The position numbers and the translations under genes were made by a program. Under the pieces are notes generated by a model. That model was given only the letters and a program-made list of their open reading frames with translations, had not been told where the DNA came from and did no database searches. Positions 42,287 through 50,728 of a DNA stretch of 64,000 nt are shown one piece after another. Source of the DNA: Fuchsiella alkaliacetigena. GTDB taxonomy: Bacteria > Bacillota > Halanaerobiia > Halobacteroidales > Acetohalobiaceae. The stretch lies in NCBI RefSeq assembly GCF_023227765.1, contig NZ_JALKBZ010000012.1, forward strand, positions 1 through 64,000, written 5' to 3'. The first letter of the stretch is position 1; each line of letters begins with the position of its first letter.

Positions 42287-44141
42287 TAGATTATTTACTA
42301 AAATTATGGGTAGTTATATTATAATCCCTATTTTAATTTTATTAGTTCTGCTGACTTTATTACCGCAGTATTTAGAGGATTATTTTGTACAGGCTAAAGA
42401 AGAAGAACTGCTCGATAAAGGAGAGATGGTAACTCAGCTATTATCTTATCAACAAGAAAGAGCTCAGGAAGCAGAACTTAGTGAACTATTAATGATAGCT
42501 GAAGACTTAGTGGATACTAGTTTATTGCTAGTTAATAAAGAAAGCGAGATTATTAATCAAGGAATTAGAATGCAAAGAATGATGAAAGAACATCATGGAG
42601 GAAGCATGAGAGAAGAACGAGGAGATATGAGAGGAAGAGGGCGACGAGAATCGGAGTTGGACTTTGGTTTTTCTGAGCAGCAGGAAGGTGATAGCTGTTG
42701 TGTAACTGAAAGATTAACAGATTTAGAAAGTGAGTTGGAAAAGGCTTTAACAGGAGAGCGGGTAAGCTTTCGTAGTGATAGTAAGTTGGTGGATGAATCT
42801 ATTATTGGGGTGGCTTTTCCTCTTTCCACGGAAGTGGCTCTTTTTTTAATATCTCCGGTGGAAGGTCTACAAGAAACGGTGTTAAAGGTTAGAAATTTAA
42901 CTTTACAGGTGACTTTAGGAGCGGTTTTCTTAGCCTTGCTATTGGGTTACTTTATTTCTAAAGGAATTAGTCAACCAGTAAAGGAAATGAAGATAAAGGC
43001 TCAACAGATGGCGGGAGGAAACTTTGCTACTAAAATAGAAAACTTACCTGGGGATGAAATTGGCGAGTTAGGAGAAAGCTTTAATTATCTTTCGGCTAGA
43101 CTATCTGAAAATATTAATGCTTTAAATACTGAAAAGAGTAGAATGAGAAGTATGCTAAATAGTATGGGGGAAGGTGTATTAGGAGTTTCGGTAGAACGAA
43201 AAGTTCTATTAGCTAATCCTAGATTGAAGAAAATATTTGATATTGAAGCTGAGATTTTAGAGCAGGCTCCAGCATCATTCTTAGCTGAAGAACTGATTGA
43301 TTTAACTGAAGCAGTCTTGACAGAGAAAGAGGAGTTAAAAGAGGAGTTTGAGTGGCAGGATAAAGTTATTCTAGCTCACGGGGCCCCGGTTAAAAAGAGT
43401 GATGATAGTTTATGGGGAGCTATCTTATTAGTTAGGGATCTAACTCAGATTAGAAAGCTGGATCAAATGCGGAGACTGTTTGTGGCTAATGTTTCCCATG
43501 AGTTGAAGACTCCTTTAACGGCTATTCAGGGCTATTTAGAGGCTATTTTAGATGGTTTGGTGGAGGATGTAGAGCTGCAACGGGATTATTTGCAACGAGT
43601 ATTGAGTGAAACTGATCGGATGACTAGGCTAGTGACTGATATCCTTGATTTGGCTCAATTGCAGTCGGGACAGATTGAGTTTGAGTTGGAGAAGGTAAAG
43701 TTAACTTCTTTAATTGAGTCGGTAGTGGTTAATTTGGAGTCTGAGCTTGGAAAAAGAGAGGTTATTATCGAGGGTGAAGAAGAGCTGATAATTGAGACGG
43801 ATTATGATAGGTTACAGGAAGTATTTATTAACCTGCTCAGTAATGCAATTAAGTTTACAGAAACTGAAGGTAAAATAGAGATTAGTATTACTGGGACTGA
43901 AGAGGAGGTTGAAGTTAAGATCATTGATAATGGGATTGGAATTTCTGATTCAGAACTGCCTTATATCTGGGAGAGATTTCATCAAGTGGATCGGGCCCGG
44001 GGTTCAGATAAGCAAGGTACCGGTTTAGGTTTAGCTATTGTGAAAGAGATAATAGAAGGATTGAATGCTAAGATAGAGGTGGCTAGTGAAGAAGGAGTAG
44101 GAACTGAATTTAAGATTACTTTACCTAAAGTTGTAAAGTAA
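42279..44141 (+). CDS. Sensor histidine kinase with Met/His/Arg-rich sensor loop
   Basis: The 620-residue protein has a membrane helix (about 8-30), an outer sensor region (about 31-205), a second helix (about 206-228), HAMP (about 229-283), a PAS-like domain (about 300-395), HisKA with FVANVSHELKTPLTAIQGYLE and HATPase with INLLSNAIKFTETEG, DNGIGIS and GTGLGLAIVKEI. The sensor loop contains an unusual stretch with MQRMMKEHHGGSMREERGD and later SCCVTERL, suggesting metal or redox sensing. ATG 42279 follows GAGGTG; the sequence shows no interruption. Confidence 0.93.
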   Translation: MINRLFTKIMGSYIIIPILILLVLLTLLPQYLEDYFVQAKEEELLDKGEMVTQLLSYQQERAQEAELSELLMIAEDLVDTSLLLVNKESEIINQGIRMQRMMKEHHGGSMREERGDMRGRGRRESELDFGFSEQQEGDSCCVTERLTDLESELEKALTGERVSFRSDSKLVDESIIGVAFPLSTEVALFLISPVEGLQETVLKVRNLTLQVTLGAVFLALLLGYFISKGISQPVKEMKIKAQQMAGGNFATKIENLPGDEIGELGESFNYLSARLSENINALNTEKSRMRSMLNSMGEGVLGVSVERKVLLANPRLKKIFDIEAEILEQAPASFLAEELIDLTEAVLTEKEELKEEFEWQDKVILAHGAPVKKSDDSLWGAILLVRDLTQIRKLDQMRRLFVANVSHELKTPLTAIQGYLEAILDGLVEDVELQRDYLQRVLSETDRMTRLVTDILDLAQLQSGQIEFELEKVKLTSLIESVVVNLESELGKREVIIEGEEELIIETDYDRLQEVFINLLSNAIKFTETEGKIEISITGTEEEVEVKIIDNGIGISDSELPYIWERFHQVDRARGSDKQGTGLGLAIVKEIIEGLNAKIEVASEEGVGTEFKITLPKVVK

Positions 44142-44197
44142 TCTTAAAGAAATCTTAGGGATTCCTTAATGCTTTCTTAATAACTTTGCCTTATACT
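44142..44197 (+). promoter_or_regulatory. Promoter and four-repeat operator of the Spy-like gene
   Basis: TCTTA (44142), TCTTA (44153), CCTTA (44164) and TCTTA (44175) are each exactly 11 bases apart, one helical turn. TATACT at 44192-44197 is the -10 box, 17 bases after the start of the last repeat, exactly as at the response-regulator promoter. This predicts activation by that regulator. Confidence 0.72.
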
Positions 44198-44231
44198 ATA
44201 TTTAGAAATTGAAAATAAGGAGGAGTTAATT

Positions 44232-44732
44232 ATGAAAAAAACTGTAAGTGTAGTTTTAATTTTAGTATTGGTTTTAGGTCTCTCTTCATTAGCTTTTGCT
44301 AGAATTGGTAGTAGAGGTCAGGGAATGATGGGTAGAGATTATGGAATGAGAGGGGTAGACTGTGATAGAGGACGGAGTAGATTAGATGGAGAAGATTTAA
44401 ATTTAACAGAAGAACAGGAAAGAGAACTTGAAGATTTAAAGATTGAGTACTATGAAAAGTCGGAATTAGTTAGAGAAGAGATGTGGGATAAAAGAGCTCA
44501 ACTGCGTGAGCTTTACTATGATAGCGAGGCAAGTGATGGCGAATTAAGAAGTTTACAAAATGAGATTGATGGATTAAGAGCTGAATTGATGGAATTAAAA
44601 GATGAACAACGCTTATCTTTAAGAGAAATATTGACTGCTGAACAGTTAGAAAAATTGGATCGCTCAAGCTGTTTATACTGTGATGAAGATTATACCAGAG
44701 GCAGAAGCAGTAGGGGATCTCTATTAAGGTAG
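44232..44732 (+). CDS. Exported Spy/CpxP-like (LTxxQ) protein
   Basis: The 166-residue protein has a signal peptide (about 1-23, ending SSLAFA). A Met/Arg/Gly-rich segment (RGQGMMGRDYGMRG) precedes LNLTEEQERELEDLKIEYYEKS, the LTxxQ motif, and a long helical region repeating ILTAEQLEKL. The C-terminus has SCLYCDED. Relatives are periplasmic chaperone-like or metal-responsive proteins (Spy, CpxP, ZraP). It directly follows the two-component system, whose predicted operator lies in its promoter. AAGGAGGAG precedes the start. It probably reports or relieves the stress sensed by the kinase. Confidence 0.78.
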   Translation: MKKTVSVVLILVLVLGLSSLAFARIGSRGQGMMGRDYGMRGVDCDRGRSRLDGEDLNLTEEQERELEDLKIEYYEKSELVREEMWDKRAQLRELYYDSEASDGELRSLQNEIDGLRAELMELKDEQRLSLREILTAEQLEKLDRSSCLYCDEDYTRGRSSRGSLLR

Positions 44733-44754
44733 CTAAATAAATAACTTTTAAGAC

Positions 44755-44789
44755 ATTAGGCTATTCTTTCAGGGGTAGCCTAATTTTAA
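44755..44789 (+). terminator. Terminator after the Spy-like gene
   Basis: The perfect arms ATTAGGCTA (44755-44763) and TAGCCTAAT (44776-44784) enclose a 12-base loop, and a short TTTTAAT tract follows. Confidence 0.8.
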
Positions 44790-44897
44790 TAGAATAGTAA
44801 TTAATCAATTGAGGAATACTAACTTTGAAAAAGAGGGATTTATTAATTTTCCCAGAAAACTACAAATGAACACTTAAAAAGTAAAGGATTGATTTTA

Positions 44898-45659
44898 ATG
44901 TCCCTCTATCAAACAGAAGCAATCGTACTTAGACACTATGAGTTAGGAGAAGCAGATAAGATAGCTATTTTATATACTAAAGAGCGGGGTAAGGTAAGAG
45001 CGGTAGCTAAGGGAGTGCGTAAGACTCGCAGCCGTTTGGCTGGAGCTATGGAAGTATTTACTCATAATCAGTTACAGCTTTATCAGGGCAAGTCTTTAGC
45101 TAAAGTAAATCAGGTGAGAGTTTTAAAGTCTTTTGCTGATTTGAGAGCTGACCTGTGGCAGATGAGTTACGCTTCCTATTTAGCTGAGTTAGTTAATGAA
45201 CTTACAGTTGATCAGGAAAGAGATCAAGCTTTATTTGCTCTGTTATTAACTAGTTTAAATCTTTTAAGTAAAGAAGAAAATTTAATGTTGGTAGTTAGAT
45301 TTTTTGAATTAAGACTACTTAGATTATTGGGTTATCAACCAGAGCTTAAATGTTGTGTAGAATGCGATACAGCTTTGGAGGAGTTAACTAAACTTAAATT
45401 TAGCTCTCAACAAGGAGGAGTTATTTGTGGAGATTGTAGTGCTAAGGATCAGTATGCTATGTATTTAAGTAAAGGTTCAGTAGCTATTATGAATCGCTTA
45501 TTGGAGATTGATTATCGTCATTTAAATAGATTAAAGTTACCTGTTAAGTCTAGGCAGCAATTAGCTAAAGTAATTCCTAATTACTTACAGTCTATTTTAG
45601 AAAAACCATTGAAGACTTTGGACTTTATTCGAGTTTTAAATGCTCAGGGAAGTAATTAA
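44898..45659 (+). CDS. recO: DNA repair protein RecO
   Basis: Recombination mediator that loads RecA with RecR. The 253-residue protein has an OB-fold N-terminus (YQTEAIVLRHYELGEADKIAI split by the family motif, KGVRKTRSRLAGAME), a helical core, and a zinc site CCVECDTALEEL with GGVICGDC. I use ATG 44898, behind AAAGGA; an in-frame TTG three codons upstream is possible. The order era...recO-glyQ-glyS is conserved, here with the 39.8-44.8 kb stretch inserted. Confidence 0.95.
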   Translation: MSLYQTEAIVLRHYELGEADKIAILYTKERGKVRAVAKGVRKTRSRLAGAMEVFTHNQLQLYQGKSLAKVNQVRVLKSFADLRADLWQMSYASYLAELVNELTVDQERDQALFALLLTSLNLLSKEENLMLVVRFFELRLLRLLGYQPELKCCVECDTALEELTKLKFSSQQGGVICGDCSAKDQYAMYLSKGSVAIMNRLLEIDYRHLNRLKLPVKSRQQLAKVIPNYLQSILEKPLKTLDFIRVLNAQGSN

Positions 45660-45713
45660 AAAATATAGATTAGTATTGAAAAATTAGTCTGTAGAACTAA
45701 GTAGAAATTAATA

Positions 45714-45742
45714 TTGACAATAGTTAACAGGTCTGATATATT
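45714..45742 (+). promoter_or_regulatory. Sigma-A promoter of the glyQS T-box transcript
   Basis: TTGACA at 45714-45719 and TATATT at 45737-45742 are spaced by 17 bases, directly ahead of the T-box leader. Confidence 0.8.
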
Positions 45743-45759
45743 TAAGACAAATCGATATG

Positions 45760-45962
45760 CTTGCGTTGAAGAAGAAGAGTAGCCGGAGTTAATTATTAAA
45801 GCGAGCTAGGGAAGGTGGAAGCCTAGTATAATTGCTTGGTGAAGGGCGCTTTGGAGCAGTAATACTGAGTGGGCCGTCTTTCGTAGGCGGCTAAGCAGGG
45901 TGGAACCGCGGGAAACCTCGTCCCTGATAGTGAGATTGCTGACTATCAGCGATGAGGTTTTT
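45760..45962 (+). ncRNA. T-box riboswitch leader of glyQS
   Basis: The T-box AGGGTGGAACCGCGG is at 45897-45911. The terminator pairs AACCTCGTC...CTGATAGT (45914 on) with ACTATCAG...GATGAGGTT and ends in five T residues at about 45962. The specifier region reads GAAG-GGC-GC, giving GGC (glycine) at 45845-45847, in agreement with the gene. The Stem I distal pieces GCGAGCTAGGG and GGTGGAAGCCTAGT are visible at 45801-45830. Confidence 0.93.
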
Positions 45963-45996
45963 GTGTTTAATAATAAATTAAGGAGGAGTTGAGAAG

Positions 45997-46878
45997 ATGA
46001 ACTTTCAGGATATGATCCATGCTTTAAATGAGTTTTGGGCCGCACAGGACTGCATTATTCAGCAGCCCTATGATATTGAAGTGGGAGCTGGAACTATGAA
46101 TCCTGCTACTACTTTAAGAGCTTTGGGCCCTGAGGATTGGAATGTAGCCTATGTTGAGCCTAGTCGGCGGCCAACCGATGGTCGTTACGGAGAAAATCCT
46201 AATCGACTTCAGCATTACTATCAGTACCAGGTAATTATGAAGCCTTCTCCTGATGATATTCAGGAGATTTATTTGGAGAGCCTAGAAGCCTTAGGAATTG
46301 ATCCCTTGCAGCATGATATCCGCTTTGTAGAAGATAACTGGGAAGCCCCTACTTTAGGTGCTTGGGGCCTAGGTTGGGAAGTTTGGTTGGACGGTATGGA
46401 GATTACTCAGTTTACATATTTTCAGCAGGTAGGCGGTTTTGATATGAAGCCCATTTCAGTAGAAATCACTTATGGTTTGGAGAGAATAGCAGTTTATCTT
46501 CAGGATGTGGATAGTGTATTCGATATTGAGTGGGTAGCTGGAATTAGTTATGGAGATGTACATCATCAAGGAGAGGTTGAACACTCTACTTATAACTTTG
46601 AAACGGCCAATGTAGATACTCTATTAAAGCTTTTTGATCTTTATGAAGCTGAAGCTAAACGAACTGTAGAGGCTGATTTAGTGTTGCCGGCCTATGAATA
46701 CGTATTAAAGTGTTCCCATACCTTTAATTTATTGGATGCTCGAGGAGCAATTAGCGTTACTGAACGGACAAGCTATATTAAACGAGTTAGAGATTTAGCT
46801 AATCTATGTGCCCAAGCTTATGTGGAGCAAAGGGAAGCTATGGGACATCCTTTACTGAAACAAGAAAGGAGGAAGTAA
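45997..46878 (+). CDS. glyQ: Glycyl-tRNA synthetase alpha subunit
   Basis: Class II catalytic subunit of the alpha2beta2 GlyRS. The 293-residue protein has [56 protein letters not shown] (motif 2) and [12 protein letters not shown] (motif 3). AAGGAGGAG precedes the ATG; glyS follows after one base. It is controlled by the T-box upstream. Confidence 0.97.
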   Translation: MNFQDMIHALNEFWAAQDCIIQQPYDIEVGAGTMNPATTLRALGPEDWNVAYVEPSRRPTDGRYGENPNRLQHYYQYQVIMKPSPDDIQEIYLESLEALGIDPLQHDIRFVEDNWEAPTLGAWGLGWEVWLDGMEITQFTYFQQVGGFDMKPISVEITYGLERIAVYLQDVDSVFDIEWVAGISYGDVHHQGEVEHSTYNFETANVDTLLKLFDLYEAEAKRTVEADLVLPAYEYVLKCSHTFNLLDARGAISVTERTSYIKRVRDLANLCAQAYVEQREAMGHPLLKQERRK

Positions 46879-46879
46879 A

Positions 46880-48964
46880 GTGAGTAAAAAGGACTTATTA
46901 TTGGAGATTGGTACTGAAGAGATTCCAGCTGGATTTATGGAGCCGGCTTTTGCAGAACTAGAGAAGCATAGTCAGCGTTTATTTGCTCAACAGCGGATTG
47001 AGATCGATGCTATAGAGGTTTATGGGACTCCACGCCGTTTAACTCTGTTGGTGAAGGGAGTTGATTCTACTCAGCAGGATTTAACTGAAGAGATTCGAGG
47101 GCCAGCTAAAAATATTGCCTTCGATGAAAATGGTGATCCTACTCAAGCAGCTCAGGGTTTTGCTAGAGGACAAGGACTGAGTGTGGATGAGTTAGAGGTT
47201 AGGGATACTGAGAATGGAGAGTATTTATTTGCTGTATCTACCGAAGAGGGGCAGGAAACTGCTCAGCTGTTGCCGGAGCTTTTAGTTAAGTTGATTAAGG
47301 CGCTAAACTTTGCTCAGACTATGCGCTGGGGAGATCAGGAAATGCAGTTTGTAAGACCGATTAGGTGGCTTTTAGCCTTTTATGGTGAAGAAAGGATAGA
47401 CTTCGAGTTAGCAGGTGTCCAATCAGCTGACTATACTATAGGCCATCGTTTTCTCAGTCAAGGTGAGATTGAAATTGCTTCTATTGATGATTATTTTGCT
47501 ACTTTAGAAGAGGAGCAGGTAATAGTCGATCAGCAAAAAAGAGAAACTATGATTGTAGAGCAGATCAAGGAATTAGAGGCAGAAGTTGAAGGAGAGGTCT
47601 TAATTCAGGAAGACTTATTGACAGAGGTTAACTACTTAGTAGAGTATCCTACAGCTTTAATGGGTAGCTTTGATCAAGAGTTTTTGGAGTTGCCGCGTGA
47701 GGTTTTAATTACTTCTATGCGTGAACATCAGCGTTATTTTCCAGTGATTGATGAAGAGGGAGAATTGAAGCCTCGTTTTATTACAGTTAGAAACGGTTCT
47801 GCTGACTATATAGATAAGGTGCGCGAAGGAAACGAGAAGGTTTTAAGGGCCAGATTAGCAGACGCTAAGTTTTTCTATGCTGAAGATCAACAGCAGGACT
47901 TTGCTCAGCGAGTAGAACAGTTAAAAGGAGTTATTTTTCAGGAAGACTTAGGAACTATCTACGAAAAAGTAGAGAGAATGGTGGAGTTGAGTGAGAAATT
48001 TGCTCAAAACCTTGATTTAGCTCAAGCAGAGGTGGAGTCAGTAAAGCGGGCAGCTTATCTTTCTAAAGCTGATTTGGTTACGGAGATGGTAACGGAGTTT
48101 CCTAAACTGCAAGGAGTTATGGGCCGGGAGTATGCTAAGCTAGCTGGTGAAAAACAAGCAGTAGCTGAGGCTATCTTTGAACATTATTTACCTCGTTCTG
48201 CTGATGATGAATTGCCGGCCAGTACTGCTGGTAAATTAGTTAGCATAGCTGATAAAATTGATAATATTGTGGGTTGCTTTGGAGTTGGTTTGATACCTAC
48301 TGGTTCTCAAGATCCTTATGCTCTGCGCCGACAAGCTCAGGGTATTGCCAAGATTATTTTGACTGCTGAACTTCCTCTTAACTTAGCTGATTTAATAGAT
48401 AAAGCCTTAGAGTTATTAGTTAATAATGATAAGCTAAAGCGAAATGCTGATGAAGTGAGAAGTGAGGTGCTGAACTTCTTTAAGCAGCGCATGGAGAGGA
48501 TCATGGAAGCTGAAGGGATTCGTTATGATGTTAGAGCTGCTGTTTTAGCTACGAATTTTAGTGATTTAAATGATACTCTGCTTAGGGCTCAGGCCTTGAT
48601 GGAGTTTAGGACTCAGGATCAGTTTGAAAACTTGATTACAGCTTATAATAGAGCTGGTAATTTAGCAACTAAGGCTCAAACTGAAGAGATAAATCAGGAA
48701 CTATTTGTTGATGCAGCTGAGCAGGAGCTTTATACTGCTTATTTAGATACTAAGGAAAGCTTAGATTCTTTAGTAGCTCAACAGGACTATGTTGAGGCTA
48801 TGAGTGAATTAGTTAAACTACAGCCAGCAATTGATAACTTTTTCAATTCAGTAATGGTGATGGCTGATAAGGAGGAGATTAAAGATAATCGTTTAGCTTT
48901 ATTGAAAAAAGTAGTTAATATCTTTATGGAGGTGGCTGATCTAGGCCAGATCGTAGAGGATTAA
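46880..48964 (+). CDS. glyS: Glycyl-tRNA synthetase beta subunit
   Basis: tRNA-binding subunit of GlyRS, 694 residues. It opens with LLLEIGTEEIPAGFM and has YGTPRRLTLLV, MREHQRYFPV, KADLVTEMVTEFPKLQGVMG and the HD-like DDELPASTAGKLVSIADKID, split by family motifs, then a C-terminal anticodon-binding domain. It starts at GTG 46880 behind AGGAGG. Confidence 0.96.
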   Translation: MSKKDLLLEIGTEEIPAGFMEPAFAELEKHSQRLFAQQRIEIDAIEVYGTPRRLTLLVKGVDSTQQDLTEEIRGPAKNIAFDENGDPTQAAQGFARGQGLSVDELEVRDTENGEYLFAVSTEEGQETAQLLPELLVKLIKALNFAQTMRWGDQEMQFVRPIRWLLAFYGEERIDFELAGVQSADYTIGHRFLSQGEIEIASIDDYFATLEEEQVIVDQQKRETMIVEQIKELEAEVEGEVLIQEDLLTEVNYLVEYPTALMGSFDQEFLELPREVLITSMREHQRYFPVIDEEGELKPRFITVRNGSADYIDKVREGNEKVLRARLADAKFFYAEDQQQDFAQRVEQLKGVIFQEDLGTIYEKVERMVELSEKFAQNLDLAQAEVESVKRAAYLSKADLVTEMVTEFPKLQGVMGREYAKLAGEKQAVAEAIFEHYLPRSADDELPASTAGKLVSIADKIDNIVGCFGVGLIPTGSQDPYALRRQAQGIAKIILTAELPLNLADLIDKALELLVNNDKLKRNADEVRSEVLNFFKQRMERIMEAEGIRYDVRAAVLATNFSDLNDTLLRAQALMEFRTQDQFENLITAYNRAGNLATKAQTEEINQELFVDAAEQELYTAYLDTKESLDSLVAQQDYVEAMSELVKLQPAIDNFFNSVMVMADKEEIKDNRLALLKKVVNIFMEVADLGQIVED

Positions 48965-48989
48965 AAGCTCTGTTAGGAGTTGATAAAGG

Positions 48990-49793
48990 ATGGATAAAGC
49001 TACCGTTTTTATTATTTCTGACTCCATTGGTGAAACAGCCAGACAGGTTGTTCAAGCTGCACTTAGCCAGTTTAATAGTTCGGTTGCAGTTAAAACTAAG
49101 AAGTTTTCTTATGTGGATAGTATTTATGATATAGAACGAATAATTCTGGAAGCTAAGAATGAAAGAAGTATTTTAGTTTTTACCTTAATTGATCCTGAAT
49201 TTAAAGAACAGTTAATTACTAAAGCTGAGGAAGCGCAAATAGAGTATGTAGATATTATGGGCCCGATGATGGAATCTCTAAGCAAAGTGTTGGAGAGCTC
49301 TCCAAAGTTAGAAGCAGGCTTGATGCGTAAGCTAGATCAGGAGTACTTCGATAAAATAGACGCTATTGAGTTTACGGTTAAATATGATGATCGAAACGAT
49401 GTTGCTGGAATTAAAAAAGCCGATATTGTTTTAGTAGGAGTTTCTCGAACTTCAAAGACACCTTTATCTATTTATTTAGCTTACCGAGGCTATAAAGTAG
49501 CTAATATTCCGTTAGTACCGGAAGTGGATCCTCCGGATATCTTATTTTCTAACCCTAGACGCAAGGTAATAGGTTTAACAATTAATCCGCGACAGTTAAA
49601 TGAGATTAGGATGATTAGGTTAAAGGGAATGGGATTAAACTTAACTTCTGACTATGCTTCTTTAAAAAGAATTAATCGTGAATTAAACTATGCTAATCGG
49701 ATTATGGGTAAGATTGGTTGTCCCATAATCGATGTAACTAATAAGTCCGTAGAAGAATCAGCAAATCAGATTTTAGGGTTGATTAACAAATGA
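48990..49793 (+). CDS. PPDK regulatory protein (DUF299), first paralogue
   Basis: Bifunctional ADP-dependent kinase/Pi-dependent pyrophosphorylase family that inactivates and reactivates pyruvate phosphate dikinase, or PEP synthase in other groups. The 267-residue protein has FIISDSIGETARQVVQAAL, the P-loop-like VLVGVSRTSKTPLSIYLA, and KVIGLTINPRQLNEIR. It follows glyS by 25 bases and a terminator follows. A second paralogue lies at 50729; the two share IVxVGVSRTSKTPLS and EVDPP but differ widely otherwise. Confidence 0.9.
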   Translation: MDKATVFIISDSIGETARQVVQAALSQFNSSVAVKTKKFSYVDSIYDIERIILEAKNERSILVFTLIDPEFKEQLITKAEEAQIEYVDIMGPMMESLSKVLESSPKLEAGLMRKLDQEYFDKIDAIEFTVKYDDRNDVAGIKKADIVLVGVSRTSKTPLSIYLAYRGYKVANIPLVPEVDPPDILFSNPRRKVIGLTINPRQLNEIRMIRLKGMGLNLTSDYASLKRINRELNYANRIMGKIGCPIIDVTNKSVEESANQILGLINK

Positions 49794-49810
49794 AATTATT
49801 TTTTTATATA

Positions 49811-49859
49811 GCAAAACTAGTAACTGAGAAGTTATTAGTTTTGCTTCTTTGATTTTTTT
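49811..49859 (+). terminator. Terminator of the recO/glyQS-side transcript
   Basis: The arms GCAAAACTAGTAACT (49811-49825) and AGTTATTAGTTTTGC (49830-49844) pair with one wobble and are followed by TTCTTTGATTTTTTT. In the rest of the gap to 50063 I see TATAAT at 49964-49969 and an AT-rich region, with no gene. Confidence 0.9.
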
Positions 49860-50062
49860 ACAAAGAGCTATTATGATGCATAATTATAATATTTTTTGAA
49901 AACCTGTTTTAATAAGCAGGAAAAGTTACTTAAATATAGTATTAAATATATAAAAGGATTAAATATAATATTCTTTTTTGTGCTGTATTCTTAAGTAATG
50001 TACACGATATATTCATTTAACTAATTAATTCAGCATACATTTTAATACTAGGGGGGATAGAA

Positions 50063-50713
50063 ATTAATTTAAGCGAAAGACAAAAGGAGATAATAGAGAT
50101 AGTAAAAAATAATGAACCTATTACTAGCCAAAAGATAGCCGAAAAGTTAGATTTAACTCGAGGTGCCCTCCGCTCTGACCTATCAGTATTAACTATGGCC
50201 AGTATTTTAGAAGCTAAACCAAATGTGGGTTATTTTTGTACTCATAATAGCTTATATTTAAAAGATCTTGATGAATTGTATAGTCAAAAAGTAGCTGAAA
50301 TTAAGTCAGTACCTACAATTATTAAAGAGGAAACTTCAGTTTATGAAGCTATAGTAACTCTTTTTTTAGAGGATGTTGGCTCTTTATTTGTAATAGGTGA
50401 ACAGGATGAAGCTTTAGCTGGAGTTATTTCCAGAAAGGATCTACTTAAAATAATGATTGGAGAAACTGATATAAACCAGATTCCAGTCAGTATAGTGATG
50501 ACTAGAATGCCTAATATAATTACTGTTAGTGCTGAAAACACTATTTTAACAGCTGCTCAAAGAATTGTGGATTATGAAGTAGATTCTTTGCCTGTAGTTG
50601 AAAATTTAAATGCTGAATCAAAGGCTGAAGATGATGGAAAACTTAAAGTAGTGGGAAGAGTTAGCAAAACCGATATTACTAAAGCTTTTGTTGACTTTGC
50701 TTTGGATACTTAA
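50063..50713 (+). CDS. ccpN: CcpN-type transcriptional regulator (winged helix plus CBS pair), ATT start
   Basis: Repressor family that in Bacillus controls gluconeogenic genes (gapB, pckA). The 216-residue protein has an N-terminal HTH (about 3-60: LSERQKEIIEIVKNNEPITS, IAEKLDLTRGALRSDLSVLT) and a CBS pair (about 75-215). The only start matching the family N-terminus is ATT at 50063, behind GGGGGG at 50051-50056. There is no ATG, GTG or TTG in frame between the ribosome site and the HTH, and ATG 50195 would delete the HTH. It heads ccpN-ppsR2-glpX-ppdK. Confidence 0.85.
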   Translation: MNLSERQKEIIEIVKNNEPITSQKIAEKLDLTRGALRSDLSVLTMASILEAKPNVGYFCTHNSLYLKDLDELYSQKVAEIKSVPTIIKEETSVYEAIVTLFLEDVGSLFVIGEQDEALAGVISRKDLLKIMIGETDINQIPVSIVMTRMPNIITVSAENTILTAAQRIVDYEVDSLPVVENLNAESKAEDDGKLKVVGRVSKTDITKAFVDFALDT

Positions 50714-50728
50714 GGAGGGGAAGAGTCT

